Shown one piece after another: positions 1 to 8,163 of a stretch of DNA of 64,000 bases (its first letter is position 1; each line of letters opens with the position of its first letter). Below the pieces are notes generated by a model that was given only the letters and a program-made list of their open reading frames with translations, was not told the origin of the DNA and searched no databases. Both the position numbers and the translations under genes were made by a program. This DNA comes from Burkholderia sp. D-99 (GTDB taxonomy: Bacteria; Pseudomonadota; Gammaproteobacteria; Burkholderiales; Burkholderiaceae). Where the stretch lies: contig NZ_JAAOXM010000017.1 of NCBI RefSeq assembly GCF_011605345.1, forward strand, positions 62,001 to 126,000, written 5' to 3'.

Positions 1-25
1 CCGACGGCGGTGCAGCAGGTTCCTG

Positions 26-250
26 TCAGGCGACGACGAACTCTTCGGCCGCCTTGCGTTGAACCGCGGCCATCACCGCCAGTTCGCGCTTGCTGCGCGC
101 GTCGCCGGACACGACACCCGTCGCGTTCTTCGCCTTCGCGCCCAGCGGGAAAAAGACAAACGACGCGCCGGCCGGGGCCGCCGGCTCCGCGCGCAGGCGT
201 TTGTTCAGGATTTTCAGGTACTTCTTCTTCGAGACTTCTTTAGCAGCCAT
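26..250 (-). CDS. Small conserved-looking hypothetical protein
   Basis: A 74-residue basic protein with no recognised domain, no signal peptide and no membrane segment. It starts with a lysine-rich stretch and ends in an alanine-rich predicted helix. A clear ribosome binding site (GGAGGG, about 4 bases upstream) supports the ATG at 250. High GC at third codon positions fits a real gene of this genome. It runs toward the left edge and is divergent from the YCII gene. No function can be assigned. Confidence 0.6.
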   Translation of the reverse strand: MAAKEVSKKKYLKILNKRLRAEPAAPAGASFVFFPLGAKAKNATGVVSGDARSKRELAVMAAVQRKAAEEFVVA

Positions 251-459
251 GGCACCCTCCGCGTGAACGTGGTGAGGATCAGCATACCAGTTTTGGCGAC
301 GGGCTCCGCCGCATGGCCCGCCAGTGCGCGCGTCATCGAAACTTCGCCGGGCTCGATGTCGATTCGCGTCGCGGTCGCGCGTCGTGTTGTCGTAACCGAT
401 CGTTTTGCCGTCGGCGCGGCCGGCGGCGCCCCTTCATTCCCTTTCAAGGAGATACGACC

Positions 460-891
460 ATGCGCGTCCTGGTAATCGTCAAGGCCACCGCCGATTCCGA
501 ATCCGGCCGGATGCCCGACCCTGAAATGATCGCCGCGATGGGCCGGTTCAACGAAGAACTGGCGGAAGCCGGCATCCTGCTCGCCGCCGACGGGCTGCAT
601 CCGAGCATGCGCGGCAAGCGCGTGCACTTTGCCGGCAAGAACCGCACCGTCATCGACGGCCCGTTCGCGGAAACCAAGGAACTCGTCGCCGGCTTCTGGC
701 TGTGGCAGGTGAAATCGATGGAAGAAGCGGTCGAATGGGTGAAGCGCTGCCCGAACCCGATGCCCGGCGACTCCGACATCGAGATCCGCCCGCTGTTCGA
801 GGCTGAAGACTTCAGCCCGGCATTCACCGACGAGTTGCAGGCGCTGAAAGCGCGGATGAGCGCGCAAGCCGAGGCCGGGAAGCGCGCGTAA
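460..891 (+). CDS. YCII-related (DGPF-type) domain protein
   Basis: A 143-residue cytoplasmic protein with a single YCII/DGPF domain. The diagnostic VIDGPFAETKELVAGFWL stretch lies at about residues 64-81, followed by the amphipathic helix MEEAVEWVKRCP. These ferredoxin-like alpha/beta barrels are small dimeric proteins related to muconolactone isomerase and are often encoded near ECF sigma factors; no specific reaction is established for most of them. The ATG at 460 is chosen because AAGGAG lies 8 bases upstream; longer in-frame extensions lack a binding site. The next gene, a TetR regulator, is convergent with it. Family assignment is firm, biochemical role unknown. Confidence 0.85.
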   Translation: MRVLVIVKATADSESGRMPDPEMIAAMGRFNEELAEAGILLAADGLHPSMRGKRVHFAGKNRTVIDGPFAETKELVAGFWLWQVKSMEEAVEWVKRCPNPMPGDSDIEIRPLFEAEDFSPAFTDELQALKARMSAQAEAGKRA

Positions 892-959
892 GCCGGGCGG
901 CGTCAGGCGGTTTCACATGACCGCCGGGCGCCGCCCCAGCCCGCTCGCGCGTGCGCGGC

Positions 960-1556
960 TCACGCGCGTTTGCGCGGCACCGCGAGCCGCTCGACCGCCC
1001 CGCCGGTCACGTCCCTGAACATCCCCGCATTGCCGTACGCCCGGGCGGCAAGCATCGCACCATAGACCAGCGACACGAACGTCGCGGCCTCGGTCTGCAC
1101 CGACACGCCCGGCTGCACGACGCCGTCCTTCACCCCTGCCTCGAGCACACGCACCAGCCACGCGGCAAGGTCGTCGAAATGCGCCTTCACCGCCCGCGCG
1201 ACTTCGTCGGGCAATGCCGGCAACTCCGCGCCGAGCATGCCGGCCACGCAGAACGGCGCGCTGTCGTCCACGATGCAGCGTTCCCAGTAGCCGATGTATG
1301 CGCGCATCTGCACCAGCGCGTCGGCGCCGCTCGCGTCGAGCAACGCCATGTCGGCATCGAATTTCGCCTGCGACTGCTGCAGCACGGCGACCGCCAGATC
1401 CGCCTTCGTCGGGAAGTGGTGGTGAATACTCGCCTTCCGGATGTCGATCGCGTCGGCGATGTCGGCATAACTGAACCCGCTATAGCCGCGCCGCATGATC
1501 AGTTGCCGCCCGGCTTCGAGAATGCGGCCCGCCGTACTGTCCCCCGTTACCGTCAT
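960..1556 (-). CDS. TetR/AcrR family transcriptional repressor
   Basis: A 198-residue regulator. The N-terminal TetR helix-turn-helix spans about residues 10-56, with GRQLIMRRGYSGFSYADIA followed by KASIHHHFPTKADLAVAV, the canonical recognition-helix signature. The rest is an all-alpha ligand domain. It is divergent from the secreted alpha/beta hydrolase at 1739. Two near-identical 19-bp elements lie in the shared spacer, one 6 bases upstream of this start codon and the other in front of the hydrolase, so autorepression plus control of the hydrolase is likely. The start codon has no good Shine-Dalgarno. The inducer is unknown; the target suggests an ester or related small molecule. Confidence 0.9.
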   Translation of the reverse strand: MTVTGDSTAGRILEAGRQLIMRRGYSGFSYADIADAIDIRKASIHHHFPTKADLAVAVLQQSQAKFDADMALLDASGADALVQMRAYIGYWERCIVDDSAPFCVAGMLGAELPALPDEVARAVKAHFDDLAAWLVRVLEAGVKDGVVQPGVSVQTEAATFVSLVYGAMLAARAYGNAGMFRDVTGGAVERLAVPRKRA

Positions 1557-1561
1557 ATTTG

Positions 1562-1580
1562 CCTACCATCTAGTCGGATG
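1562..1580. promoter_or_regulatory. Candidate TetR operator, tetR-proximal copy
   Basis: CCTACCATCTAGTCGGATG, an imperfect inverted repeat matching 16 of 19 positions of the element at 1647-1665. It lies immediately upstream of the tetR start codon, where binding would block its transcription. Operator function is inferred from position, symmetry and repetition. Confidence 0.6.
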
Positions 1581-1646
1581 AAAAACAGCGATAGTTTACC
1601 GCCCGGAGATACTCTTTTCCAGCCGTGATTTCTCCTTGTCGATAAT

Positions 1647-1665
1647 CCTACCTACTAGTAGGATG
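1647..1665. promoter_or_regulatory. Candidate TetR operator, hydrolase-proximal copy
   Basis: CCTACCTACTAGTAGGATG contains the perfect 12-bp palindrome CCTACTAGTAGG at 1651-1662. It starts 85 bp from the start of the matching element next to tetR and precedes the hydrolase gene by about 75 bp. The pairing of a perfect and an imperfect copy suggests a stronger and a weaker site for the same dimeric repressor. Confidence 0.65.
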
Positions 1666-1738
1666 AACGCATCGACAGAACAAGACGCCTGTCGATATCC
1701 GACGGTTTCCTACCCTGTCTTCCTTCTGGAGAATGAAA

Positions 1739-2509
1739 ATGAAGCGCTTTTCCCAAGTCCGCCAGATCGCCGCGGCACTCGCGTTGTCTGCTGCCGCACT
1801 CGGTTCGCACGCGGCCGTCGCCGCCCCCGTCAAGAACGTCGTGCTGGTTCACGGCTACTTCGCCGACGGCTCGGGCTGGCAAGCCGTCTCGAACATCCTC
1901 ACGCGTGACGGCTACAAGGTTTCCGTCGTTCAGCAGCCGGAAACGTCGTTCGACGACGACGTGAAGGCAACCCGGCGTGTCGTCGACGCGCAGGACGGCC
2001 CGAGCATCCTCGTCGGCCACAGCTATGGCGGCGCGGTGATCACCGAAGCCGGCAACGACGACAAGGTCGCGGGCCTCGTCTACGTGGCCGCGTTCCAGCC
2101 CGACACCGGAGAAAGCCCGCTCGACCTGACCAAGAAGACCCCGCCCGCGACGAAGGCGATCAAGGCCACCGAGGACGGTCACCTGTATTTCGACGAAGCG
2201 TCGTTCCACGCCGATTTCGCGGCCGACGTGCCGGCCGCCGAAGCGAAGTTCATGGCGATCTCGCAAGTGACGCCGGCCGCGCAGTCGTTCGGCGTGCCGA
2301 TCACGCATGCCGCATGGCGGACGAAACCGAGCTGGGCGGTGGTCGCCACCGCGGACCGCGCGATCAACCCCGAGCTCGAACGCTTCATGACGCAACGCGC
2401 CGGCAGCAAGACGATCGAACTCAAGTCGAGCCACGTCGCCTACATCTCGCATCCGGCCGAAGTCGCGAAGCTGATCGAGCAGGCAGCCAGGGGCGCCGGC
2501 AAGGAGTGA
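1739..2509 (+). CDS. Secreted alpha/beta hydrolase
   Basis: A 256-residue alpha/beta hydrolase with an N-terminal signal peptide cut near AAVAAP (residues 25-30). The oxyanion motif VLVHGYF is at about residue 36 and the nucleophile elbow GHSYGG carries Ser95. The C-terminal region has the ELKSSHVAYISHP stretch that probably supplies the catalytic His. It resembles small esterases annotated as alpha/beta hydrolases of the MhpC/EstC type. GGAG at 1728 is 7 bases from this ATG; the in-frame ATG at 1733 is too close to it. The gene is divergent from and probably repressed by the TetR at 960. Substrate unknown. Confidence 0.88.
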   Translation: MKRFSQVRQIAAALALSAAALGSHAAVAAPVKNVVLVHGYFADGSGWQAVSNILTRDGYKVSVVQQPETSFDDDVKATRRVVDAQDGPSILVGHSYGGAVITEAGNDDKVAGLVYVAAFQPDTGESPLDLTKKTPPATKAIKATEDGHLYFDEASFHADFAADVPAAEAKFMAISQVTPAAQSFGVPITHAAWRTKPSWAVVATADRAINPELERFMTQRAGSKTIELKSSHVAYISHPAEVAKLIEQAARGAGKE

Positions 2510-2547
2510 TGCAGCGCATCGCCCGAATCCCGCCGTTGACGCTATCC

Positions 2548-2582
2548 GCCGAGTAACGTATCGTTTTGATACGTTACTCGGC
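2548..2582. promoter_or_regulatory. Perfect 15-bp inverted repeat upstream of the DinB gene
   Basis: Arms at 2548-2562 (GCCGAGTAACGTATC) and 2568-2582 are perfect reverse complements around a 5-base loop. The repeat ends 14 bases before the ATG at 2597. No T tract follows in either direction. It could be an operator for an unlinked regulator, or a hairpin ending the hydrolase transcript. Its closeness to the next start codon, which lacks a good Shine-Dalgarno, favours a regulatory role. Confidence 0.6.
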
Positions 2583-2596
2583 AAGCTCTTTCCGTC

Positions 2597-3403
2597 ATGC
2601 ATTCCCGTTTCGACCGTTTCCGCACCACCGCGCTCGGCGCCCAGCTCGAAGCATTGATCGCGCAACCCGCGCGCTACGTCGAATTCGCGGCACTGTCACG
2701 CGTGGGCGTCGCCGCGATCGGCGCGATCCAGCACGAAATCGCACTGAAATTCCCCGAAATCGAAACCGACACGACAGCCCGCCAGTTCTGCGGCGCGATG
2801 GTCGCGGAAGTCATGCGCCGCCACGGCCACGATGTCGTGCAGGCGCGCGGGCGGCTGAGCGGCACGCTGTTCAGTTACGGCACGGTGTTCAGCGCGTATC
2901 CGCAGCTGCTGCCGTTCGCCGATGTCGTCGCCGCGCTGGCGCAACTGCCCGATCGGCTCGCCGCGTATGCCGCGCACGTGCCGGCCGCGCTGCGGACGCG
3001 CCGCCCCGACGGCACGGGCTTCTCGTTCGTCGAGCATGCGTGCCACCTGCGCGACCTCGACGTGGTGTTCGCCGAACGCATCGACGCCGTGCGCACGCTC
3101 GAACTGCCGGTGATCGCCTCCGTCGACGGCACCGCGCTGGCCGCGCAACGCGACTATCTTGCTCAGCCGCTCGCCCCTGCGGTCGCCGCATTCCGCACGG
3201 GCCGCGCCGCGCTGTGCACGACCGCCGCCGCACTCGATCCGACGCAGCTCGCACGCTGCGGGCTGCGCGACGGCATCCGCCGCATGTCGCTCGACGAACT
3301 CGTGCGCGAGCTGCTCGACCACGACCGCACACACGTGCTCGAACTCGACGAACTGCTCGCCGAACTCGAATTGCCGCCCCTCCCATCCGCGCCCGCCCCA
3401 TGA
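2597..3403 (+). CDS. DinB-like domain protein
   Basis: A 268-residue protein. The C-terminal part (about 140-265) has DinB-superfamily features: FVEHACHLRDLDVVFAERI and HDRTHVLELDELLAEL, placing His residues where the four-helix bundle binds a metal. The N-terminal 130 residues match no recognised domain. DinB proteins include thiol-dependent transferases and many proteins of unknown activity. The stop overlaps the next start as ATGA, so it is translationally coupled to the hydrolase at 3400. A perfect inverted repeat sits just upstream. No convincing Shine-Dalgarno is visible. Family assignment for the C-terminal half is moderately sure; the reaction is unknown. Confidence 0.8.
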   Translation: MHSRFDRFRTTALGAQLEALIAQPARYVEFAALSRVGVAAIGAIQHEIALKFPEIETDTTARQFCGAMVAEVMRRHGHDVVQARGRLSGTLFSYGTVFSAYPQLLPFADVVAALAQLPDRLAAYAAHVPAALRTRRPDGTGFSFVEHACHLRDLDVVFAERIDAVRTLELPVIASVDGTALAAQRDYLAQPLAPAVAAFRTGRAALCTTAAALDPTQLARCGLRDGIRRMSLDELVRELLDHDRTHVLELDELLAELELPPLPSAPAP

Positions 3404-4140
3404 TCCAGCCCACGCCCGTCGTCTTCATTCACGGTTTCATCGGCACGCTCGACGTGCGCGGATGGAACGGCCCGCATCTCGCGCCCGACCTGCTCGGCTA
3501 CGGCGCGCATCGCGCGGTACCGTTCGACGCGATCACGCTCGCCGCGCAGGTCGAGCACGTCCGCCACACCGTCGATACGCACTTCGGCGCGCAGCCGGTC
3601 GATGTCGTCGGCCACTCGGTCGGCGGCGCGATCGCGATGCTGTTCGCGCATGCGCATCCGGAATGCGTGCGGCGGATCGTCAACGTCGAGGGCAACTTCA
3701 CGCTCGACGATGCGTTCTGGTCGGCGTCGGTCGGCCGCATGACGCCCGGTGAGGCCGACGCGATGCTCGACGGGCTGCGCGCCGATCCGCCCGGCTGGCT
3801 GCGCGGCGCGATCGACGCGCCATCGGCGGGCCTCATCAACGACGCCCGCCGCTGGCTCGCGCATCAGCCCGCATCGACGCTGCGCGCGATGGGCCGCTCG
3901 GTGGTCGCGACGACAGGCGAACCCGGCTACCTGCAGGCGCTCGCGCAAGTCTTCGAGCGTCACCCCGTCTGGCTCGTCGCAGGCGAACGCTCGCGCGCAG
4001 GCTGGCACGTGCCCGACTGGGCGCTCGCGCGCTGCGCCGGCTTCGACACAATTGCGCGCTGCGGGCACCTGATCCCGGCCGAGCGGCCTGATGCGTTTCG
4101 CGCCGCCATCGAGCGCATCGTCGGCGCGCCGCCCGCCTGA
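3400..4140 (+). CDS. Alpha/beta hydrolase
   Basis: A 246-residue cytoplasmic alpha/beta hydrolase without a signal peptide. The oxyanion-hole motif VVFIHGFIG is at residues 7-15, the nucleophile elbow GHSVGG carries Ser73, and a late FDTIARCGHLIPAERPDAF stretch provides the catalytic His. The start ATG overlaps the upstream stop by 4 bases (ATGA), indicating a two-gene operon with the DinB-like protein. The organisation suggests the two act on one substrate, but neither sequence identifies it. Confidence 0.88.
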   Translation: MIQPTPVVFIHGFIGTLDVRGWNGPHLAPDLLGYGAHRAVPFDAITLAAQVEHVRHTVDTHFGAQPVDVVGHSVGGAIAMLFAHAHPECVRRIVNVEGNFTLDDAFWSASVGRMTPGEADAMLDGLRADPPGWLRGAIDAPSAGLINDARRWLAHQPASTLRAMGRSVVATTGEPGYLQALAQVFERHPVWLVAGERSRAGWHVPDWALARCAGFDTIARCGHLIPAERPDAFRAAIERIVGAPPA

Positions 4141-4238
4141 CAACCCGTAGGATTCGCCGAAATATGGTTGAAAGGCACGGTTGCTAGAGTCGTCCGAACA
4201 GGGATTTCCCGGCGCTCGACGCCGGACGGGGTCGACAC

Positions 4239-5129
4239 ATGCGAGGATCGAGGAATCTGGCGCGCGCCTTCTGGCTGCTTCTGCTGCTCGCCATTTCAGG
4301 CCCTGCTCTCGCATTTCACGCGCGGGTCGTCGTGATTCCCAGCGCCGCGATGAACGAGACGCTCAAGGCAACCGTCGTGCTGCCCGACGCTTATGCGCGC
4401 GGCGCCCGCGACGGCGACCGCTATCCGGTCGTCTATCTGCTGCACGGCTCCGGCGGCGACCACACCGACTGGACGTCGAACACGCACATCGCAGCGCTCG
4501 CCGACCGCTACCACGTGATCCTCGTGATGCCCGACGGCGGGCACGAGAGCTGGTACATCGACAGCCCGTTCGACTCGGGCAGCCGCTACGAAACCTTCAT
4601 CGGCGACGAAGTCGTGTCCTTCGTCGATTCGCACTTCCGCACGATCGCGACGCAGCACGCCCGCGCGATCACCGGGCTCAGCATGGGCGGCTTCGGCGCG
4701 CTGCGCATCGCGCTCGACCGGCCCGACACGTTCGGCGCGGTCGGCAGCATCAGCGGCGCGGTCGATCCGCGCTGCTGCGAGGACGAGCCGGGCATCGACC
4801 ACGTGTTCGGCGACCCCGGCCGCCATCCGTCGTTCTGGAACCGCAACGTGATCGTCGCCAGCGCCAGCGCGTTCGTGCGCGCGCATCTCGACCTGACGAT
4901 CGATTGCGGTCGCGACGACGCGTTCGTCGGCTCGAACCGCACGCTGCACGAACGGCTCGTCGCGCTCGGCGTGCCGCACGACTATGCGGAGCGGCCGGGC
5001 GGCCACACGTGGGATTACTGGGCGAACGCGATCCGCTACCAGATGCAGTTCTTCGCGACGTCGTTCCAGCATGGCGGCTATGCGTACCATCCCGCGCCCC
5101 ATGCACCGGGCATGACACGCGCGGGCTGA
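4239..5129 (+). CDS. Secreted esterase, S-formylglutathione hydrolase/EstA type
   Basis: A 296-residue exported esterase. Residues 1-26 form a signal peptide (hydrophobic LLLLLAISGPALAF). The alpha/beta hydrolase core shows YPVVYLLHGSGGDHTDW (62-78), VILVMPDGG (94-101), the nucleophile elbow GLSMGG with Ser148, and a C-terminal RPGGHTWDYW carrying the probable catalytic His. This is the putative-esterase (PF00756) family, including S-formylglutathione hydrolase, tributyrin esterase and mycolyltransferase-like enzymes. Export argues against formaldehyde detoxification and for a carboxylesterase acting on extracellular or periplasmic esters. It stands alone between the hydrolase operon and a LysR gene on the same strand. 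Confidence 0.88.
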   Translation: MRGSRNLARAFWLLLLLAISGPALAFHARVVVIPSAAMNETLKATVVLPDAYARGARDGDRYPVVYLLHGSGGDHTDWTSNTHIAALADRYHVILVMPDGGHESWYIDSPFDSGSRYETFIGDEVVSFVDSHFRTIATQHARAITGLSMGGFGALRIALDRPDTFGAVGSISGAVDPRCCEDEPGIDHVFGDPGRHPSFWNRNVIVASASAFVRAHLDLTIDCGRDDAFVGSNRTLHERLVALGVPHDYAERPGGHTWDYWANAIRYQMQFFATSFQHGGYAYHPAPHAPGMTRAG

Positions 5130-5215
5130 CGCGCGCCGCATCCCTCGTCGCCTTGCCGCGCGGCCCGGTGAACCCGGTGGTACGATGCGCGGGCATCGAC
5201 CACCCGACACCTTCC

Positions 5216-6109
5216 ATGCCGCGCGACAACTTTGCGGACCTCCTCGCTTTCATCGCCGTCGCGCGCGAGCGCAGTTTCACGCGGGCGGCCGCCCAGCTCG
5301 GCGTATCGCAATCCGCGCTCAGCCATACGATCCGCTCGCTCGAAACGCGCCTCGGCGTGCGGCTGCTCACGCGCACGACACGCAGCGTGGCACCGACCGA
5401 AGCCGGCGAACGCCTGCTGCTGAATCTCGCGCCGCGCTTCGACGAAATCGAGGCCGAACTGACGGCGCTCGCGGAACTGCGCGACCAGCCCGCGGGCACC
5501 GTGCGCATCAACGCGACCGACTTCGTGATCCGCACGCTGCTGTGGCCGAAGCTCGCGCCGGTCCTGCGCGACTATCGCGACCTGAAGGTCGAGTTCGTGA
5601 ACGACTACGGGCTGTCCGACATCGTCGCAGAGCGCTTCGACGTCGGCGTGCGGCTCGGCGACCAGGTTGCGAAGGACATGATCGCCGTACGCATCTCGGC
5701 CGACATGAAAATGGCGATCGTCGGCGCGCCCGCGTATTTCGCGGAACGTGCGCGCCCCGCGTCGCCGCAGGATCTGGTCGCGCACGACTGCATCAACCTG
5801 CGCCTGCCGACGCACGGCGCGCTGTACGCGTGGGAACTCGCGCGCGGCGACGACACGCTGCAGGTGCGCGTCGACGGGCAGGTCACCTTCAACGGCACCT
5901 ACGAAACGCTCGACGCGGCGCTCGCGGGCTACGGGCTGGCCTACGTGCCCGCCGAACTCGCGGCGCCGCATGTCGCCGCCGGCCGCCTCGTCAGCGTGCT
6001 CGACGACTGGTGCCCGACGTTCCCCGGTCATCACCTGTACTACGCGAGCCGGCGGCAATCGTCGCGCGCGCTCGCGGTGATCGTCGATGCGCTGCGCTAT
6101 CGCGCATGA
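5216..6109 (+). CDS. LysR family transcriptional regulator
   Basis: A 297-residue LysR regulator. The winged HTH occupies about residues 1-60 (FADLLAFIAVARERSFTRAAAQLGVSQSALSHTIRSLE) and the substrate-binding domain about 88-295. The DVGVRLGDQVAKDMIAVRIS stretch is typical of the AaeR/DsdC-like subgroup near quinone and aldo/keto reductase genes. The ATG at 5216 gives the usual LysR length; in-frame upstream sequence belongs to the esterase region. The next two genes on the same strand (CMD protein and aldo/keto reductase) are likely targets, with repeats and a palindrome in the 6110-6241 spacer as candidate binding sites. Confidence 0.9.
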   Translation: MPRDNFADLLAFIAVARERSFTRAAAQLGVSQSALSHTIRSLETRLGVRLLTRTTRSVAPTEAGERLLLNLAPRFDEIEAELTALAELRDQPAGTVRINATDFVIRTLLWPKLAPVLRDYRDLKVEFVNDYGLSDIVAERFDVGVRLGDQVAKDMIAVRISADMKMAIVGAPAYFAERARPASPQDLVAHDCINLRLPTHGALYAWELARGDDTLQVRVDGQVTFNGTYETLDAALAGYGLAYVPAELAAPHVAAGRLVSVLDDWCPTFPGHHLYYASRRQSSRALAVIVDALRYRA

Positions 6110-6135
6110 GCCGGCGGGGCATCGCCCATGCATCA

Positions 6136-6195
6136 CGATTCATGAATCGCGTCGATAAGTGCATGCGAATTGCCGGGGATTATCGATAAGCGCAT
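6136..6195. promoter_or_regulatory. Candidate regulator-binding region before the CMD gene
   Basis: Holds the perfect 14-bp palindrome CGATTCATGAATCG (6136-6149), then two copies of CGATAAGYGCAT at 6153-6164 and 6184-6195. The copies are 31 bp apart, about three helical turns, so they face the same side of the DNA. It lies between the LysR gene and its presumed targets; binding by that LysR is inference. Confidence 0.5.
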
Positions 6196-6241
6196 CGGTG
6201 GCTACCATCGTCGATGTTCCCCAACTTCCCCGGAGCCCTCG

Positions 6242-6568
6242 ATGTCCGAGCCGACTTCCGCCGCGCGCAAGGCGTTCGGCGCCATCGCACCCGCCCTCGC
6301 CGACTACACCGACAACGTGCTGTTCGGCGACGTCTGGCAACGCCCCGGCCTGTCGCCGCGCGATCGCAGCCTCGTGACGGTCGCGAGCCTCGTGTCGCTG
6401 TATCGTGTCAACGAACTGCCGTTCCACCTGAAGAAAGCACTCGACAACGGCCTCACGCGCGACGAGCTGGTCGAAACGATCACGCATCTCGCGTTCTACT
6501 CGGGCTGGCCGACCGCAAGTTCCGCATTGACGATCGCCCAGCGCGTGTTCGACGAAGCCGGCGTGTAA
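6242..6568 (+). CDS. Carboxymuconolactone decarboxylase family protein
   Basis: A 108-residue single-domain CMD protein (AhpD-like fold). WQRPGLSPRDRSLVTVASLVSL and NELPFHLKKALDNGLTRDELVETITHLAFYSGWPTASSAL are the classic helices. The usual AhpD Cys-x-x-Cys pair is absent, so this belongs to the decarboxylase-like or uncharacterised branch rather than the peroxiredoxin-partner branch. It precedes an aldo/keto reductase by 50 bp and follows a LysR gene, an arrangement often seen in redox or quinone stress cassettes. The exact substrate is unknown. Confidence 0.88.
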   Translation: MSEPTSAARKAFGAIAPALADYTDNVLFGDVWQRPGLSPRDRSLVTVASLVSLYRVNELPFHLKKALDNGLTRDELVETITHLAFYSGWPTASSALTIAQRVFDEAGV

Positions 6569-6618
6569 GCGCGGCTTCTTTCATTCAACCGGCGGGCACG
6601 TGCCCGCATGGAGCTTCC

Positions 6619-7626
6619 ATGGATTACCGCTATCTCGGGCGCAGCGCGCTCAAGGTGTCGCCGCTGTGTCTCGGCGCAATGATGTTCGGCGGCGAGACCG
6701 ACGAAGCGACGTCGGCGCGCATCATCGACAAGGCGTTCGACCAGGGCGTCAATTTCATCGACACGGCCGACGTCTATCACGCCGGCCGCTCGGAAGAAGT
6801 CGTCGGCCGCGCGATTGCGCCGCGTCGCGACAGCTGGGTCGTCGCGACGAAGTTCGGCTATCCGGCCGGACCGGACGCAGGGCCGAACCGGCAGGGCCAG
6901 TCACGCAAATGGATCGTCGAATCGGTCGACGCGAGCCTGAAGCGCCTCGGCACCGACTACATCGACATCCTCTATTTCCATCGCGCGCTGACCGATGCGC
7001 CGCTTGACGAAGCCATGCGCGCGATCGCCGACCTGATCCGGCAAGGCAAGGTGCGCTACTTCGGGCTGTCGAACTTCAAGGGCTGGCGCATCGCCGAGAT
7101 CGTGCGACTCGCGGATCAACTCGGCATCGATCGCCCGGTTGCGAGCGAACCGCTGTACAACCTCGTCGATCGCACGGCCGAGGTCGAACAGCTTCCGGCC
7201 GCTGCGCATTACGGGATCGGCGTCGTACCGTACAGCCCGCTCGCACGCGGCGTGCTGACCGGCAAATACGCGGCGGATGCGCAGCCGCCCGCCGATTCGC
7301 GCGCGGGCCGCGGCGACCGGCGCATCCAGCAAACGGAATGGCGCCCCGAATCGTTGCATATCGCGCAGCAGGTGGCCGCACATGCGGCCGCGCGCGGCAC
7401 GACATCGGTGGCGTTTGCGCTCGCGTGGGTGATGAAGAACCGCATCGTCAGCTCGACGATCGCGGGGCCGCGCACCGAAGCGCACTGGGACAGCTACATC
7501 GATGCGCTCACGCTCGAACTCGGCCCGGACGATGAACGGTTCGTCGATTCGCTCGTGCCGCCCGGGCACGCATCGACGCACGGCTATACCGATCCCGGTT
7601 ATCCGGTCGAAGGCCGCAAGGTCTGA
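6619..7626 (+). CDS. Aldo/keto reductase
   Basis: A 335-residue NADPH-dependent aldo/keto reductase with a TIM-barrel fold. The catalytic tetrad is visible: Asp48 and Tyr53 in FIDTADVYHAGRSEEVVG, Lys78 in VVATKFGYP, and His121 in DILYFHRA. KVRYFGLSNF and ASEPLYNLVDR are the typical strand motifs of the YajO/Tas-like subgroup. It probably reduces small aldehydes or ketones in the cytoplasm. It follows the CMD gene in the same transcriptional unit, likely under the LysR encoded upstream. A strong inverted repeat downstream is its probable terminator. Confidence 0.9.
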   Translation: MDYRYLGRSALKVSPLCLGAMMFGGETDEATSARIIDKAFDQGVNFIDTADVYHAGRSEEVVGRAIAPRRDSWVVATKFGYPAGPDAGPNRQGQSRKWIVESVDASLKRLGTDYIDILYFHRALTDAPLDEAMRAIADLIRQGKVRYFGLSNFKGWRIAEIVRLADQLGIDRPVASEPLYNLVDRTAEVEQLPAAAHYGIGVVPYSPLARGVLTGKYAADAQPPADSRAGRGDRRIQQTEWRPESLHIAQQVAAHAAARGTTSVAFALAWVMKNRIVSSTIAGPRTEAHWDSYIDALTLELGPDDERFVDSLVPPGHASTHGYTDPGYPVEGRKV

Positions 7627-7649
7627 AGCAGGAACGGGATAAGTGAACG

Positions 7650-7674
7650 CATGCCGGGCGCGATGCCCGGCATG
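7650..7674. terminator. Inverted repeat between convergent genes
   Basis: CATGCCGGGC at 7650-7659 pairs perfectly with 7665-7674 around a 5-base loop, giving a 10-bp GC-rich stem. No T tract follows, but the location between the aldo/keto reductase and the convergent small gene suits a bidirectional transcription end. Confidence 0.6.
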
Positions 7675-7722
7675 AAGATGAACGCGCGTCGCCTGACGCG
7701 CGAACACGCGGGGCCGGCGGGA

Positions 7723-7956
7723 TCAGTTGTCGTGTGCGGTTGTGTCGGCGCTGACTACGCGATCGAAGCATTCCTGCGCAAGCGCCAGCTCGTCGAGCGC
7801 GCGATCGAGGCGCGACATCGCGCGTGCATATTCGGCCGACGAGATGTCGTCGTCGCTTTCGCCTCGCACGGCGCGAAAGGCCTGATCGACGTTGCGCGTG
7901 GCTTCGACGAAGCGCTGTGCGGCCCGGGCTTCCCGCGAACAGATGTGGGTCGACAT
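7723..7956 (-). CDS. Small acidic hypothetical protein
   Basis: A 77-residue, charged, helix-rich protein with no recognised domain, no signal peptide and no membrane segment. It contains an acidic centre (RGESDDDISSAEYARAM) followed by RLDRALDELALAQECFDRVV, which looks like a short helical hairpin. The ATG at 7956 is preceded by GAGGGAGAAG at good spacing; an in-frame extension to 8130 lacks a binding site and has non-coding character. It is convergent with the aldo/keto reductase. No function can be offered. Confidence 0.65.
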   Translation of the reverse strand: MSTHICSREARAAQRFVEATRNVDQAFRAVRGESDDDISSAEYARAMSRLDRALDELALAQECFDRVVSADTTAHDN

Positions 7957-8163
7957 CGACACTTCTCCCTCAGGGTTGCAGTGTGAAGCACGCCGACGCT
8001 CAGTGTGCGTGGTGCGCATGTCGGCGGCGTGAACCACGACCCATCGAGTATCGACGCATCGGCCGCCGCGCAGCGCGCTTCGTGCCGATTGTCTCTCTGC
8101 CCTCGCCGCTCCGCTATGGCGAGATTGCAACAGATTCTTGCGCGACCCGCTGCGCGCAATGCG

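Noticed and set aside
4181..5215. Fused LysR frame extending upstream through the esterase
   Set aside because: The upstream half is out of frame with the esterase, Arg-rich and domainless; the ATG at 5216 gives standard LysR length.
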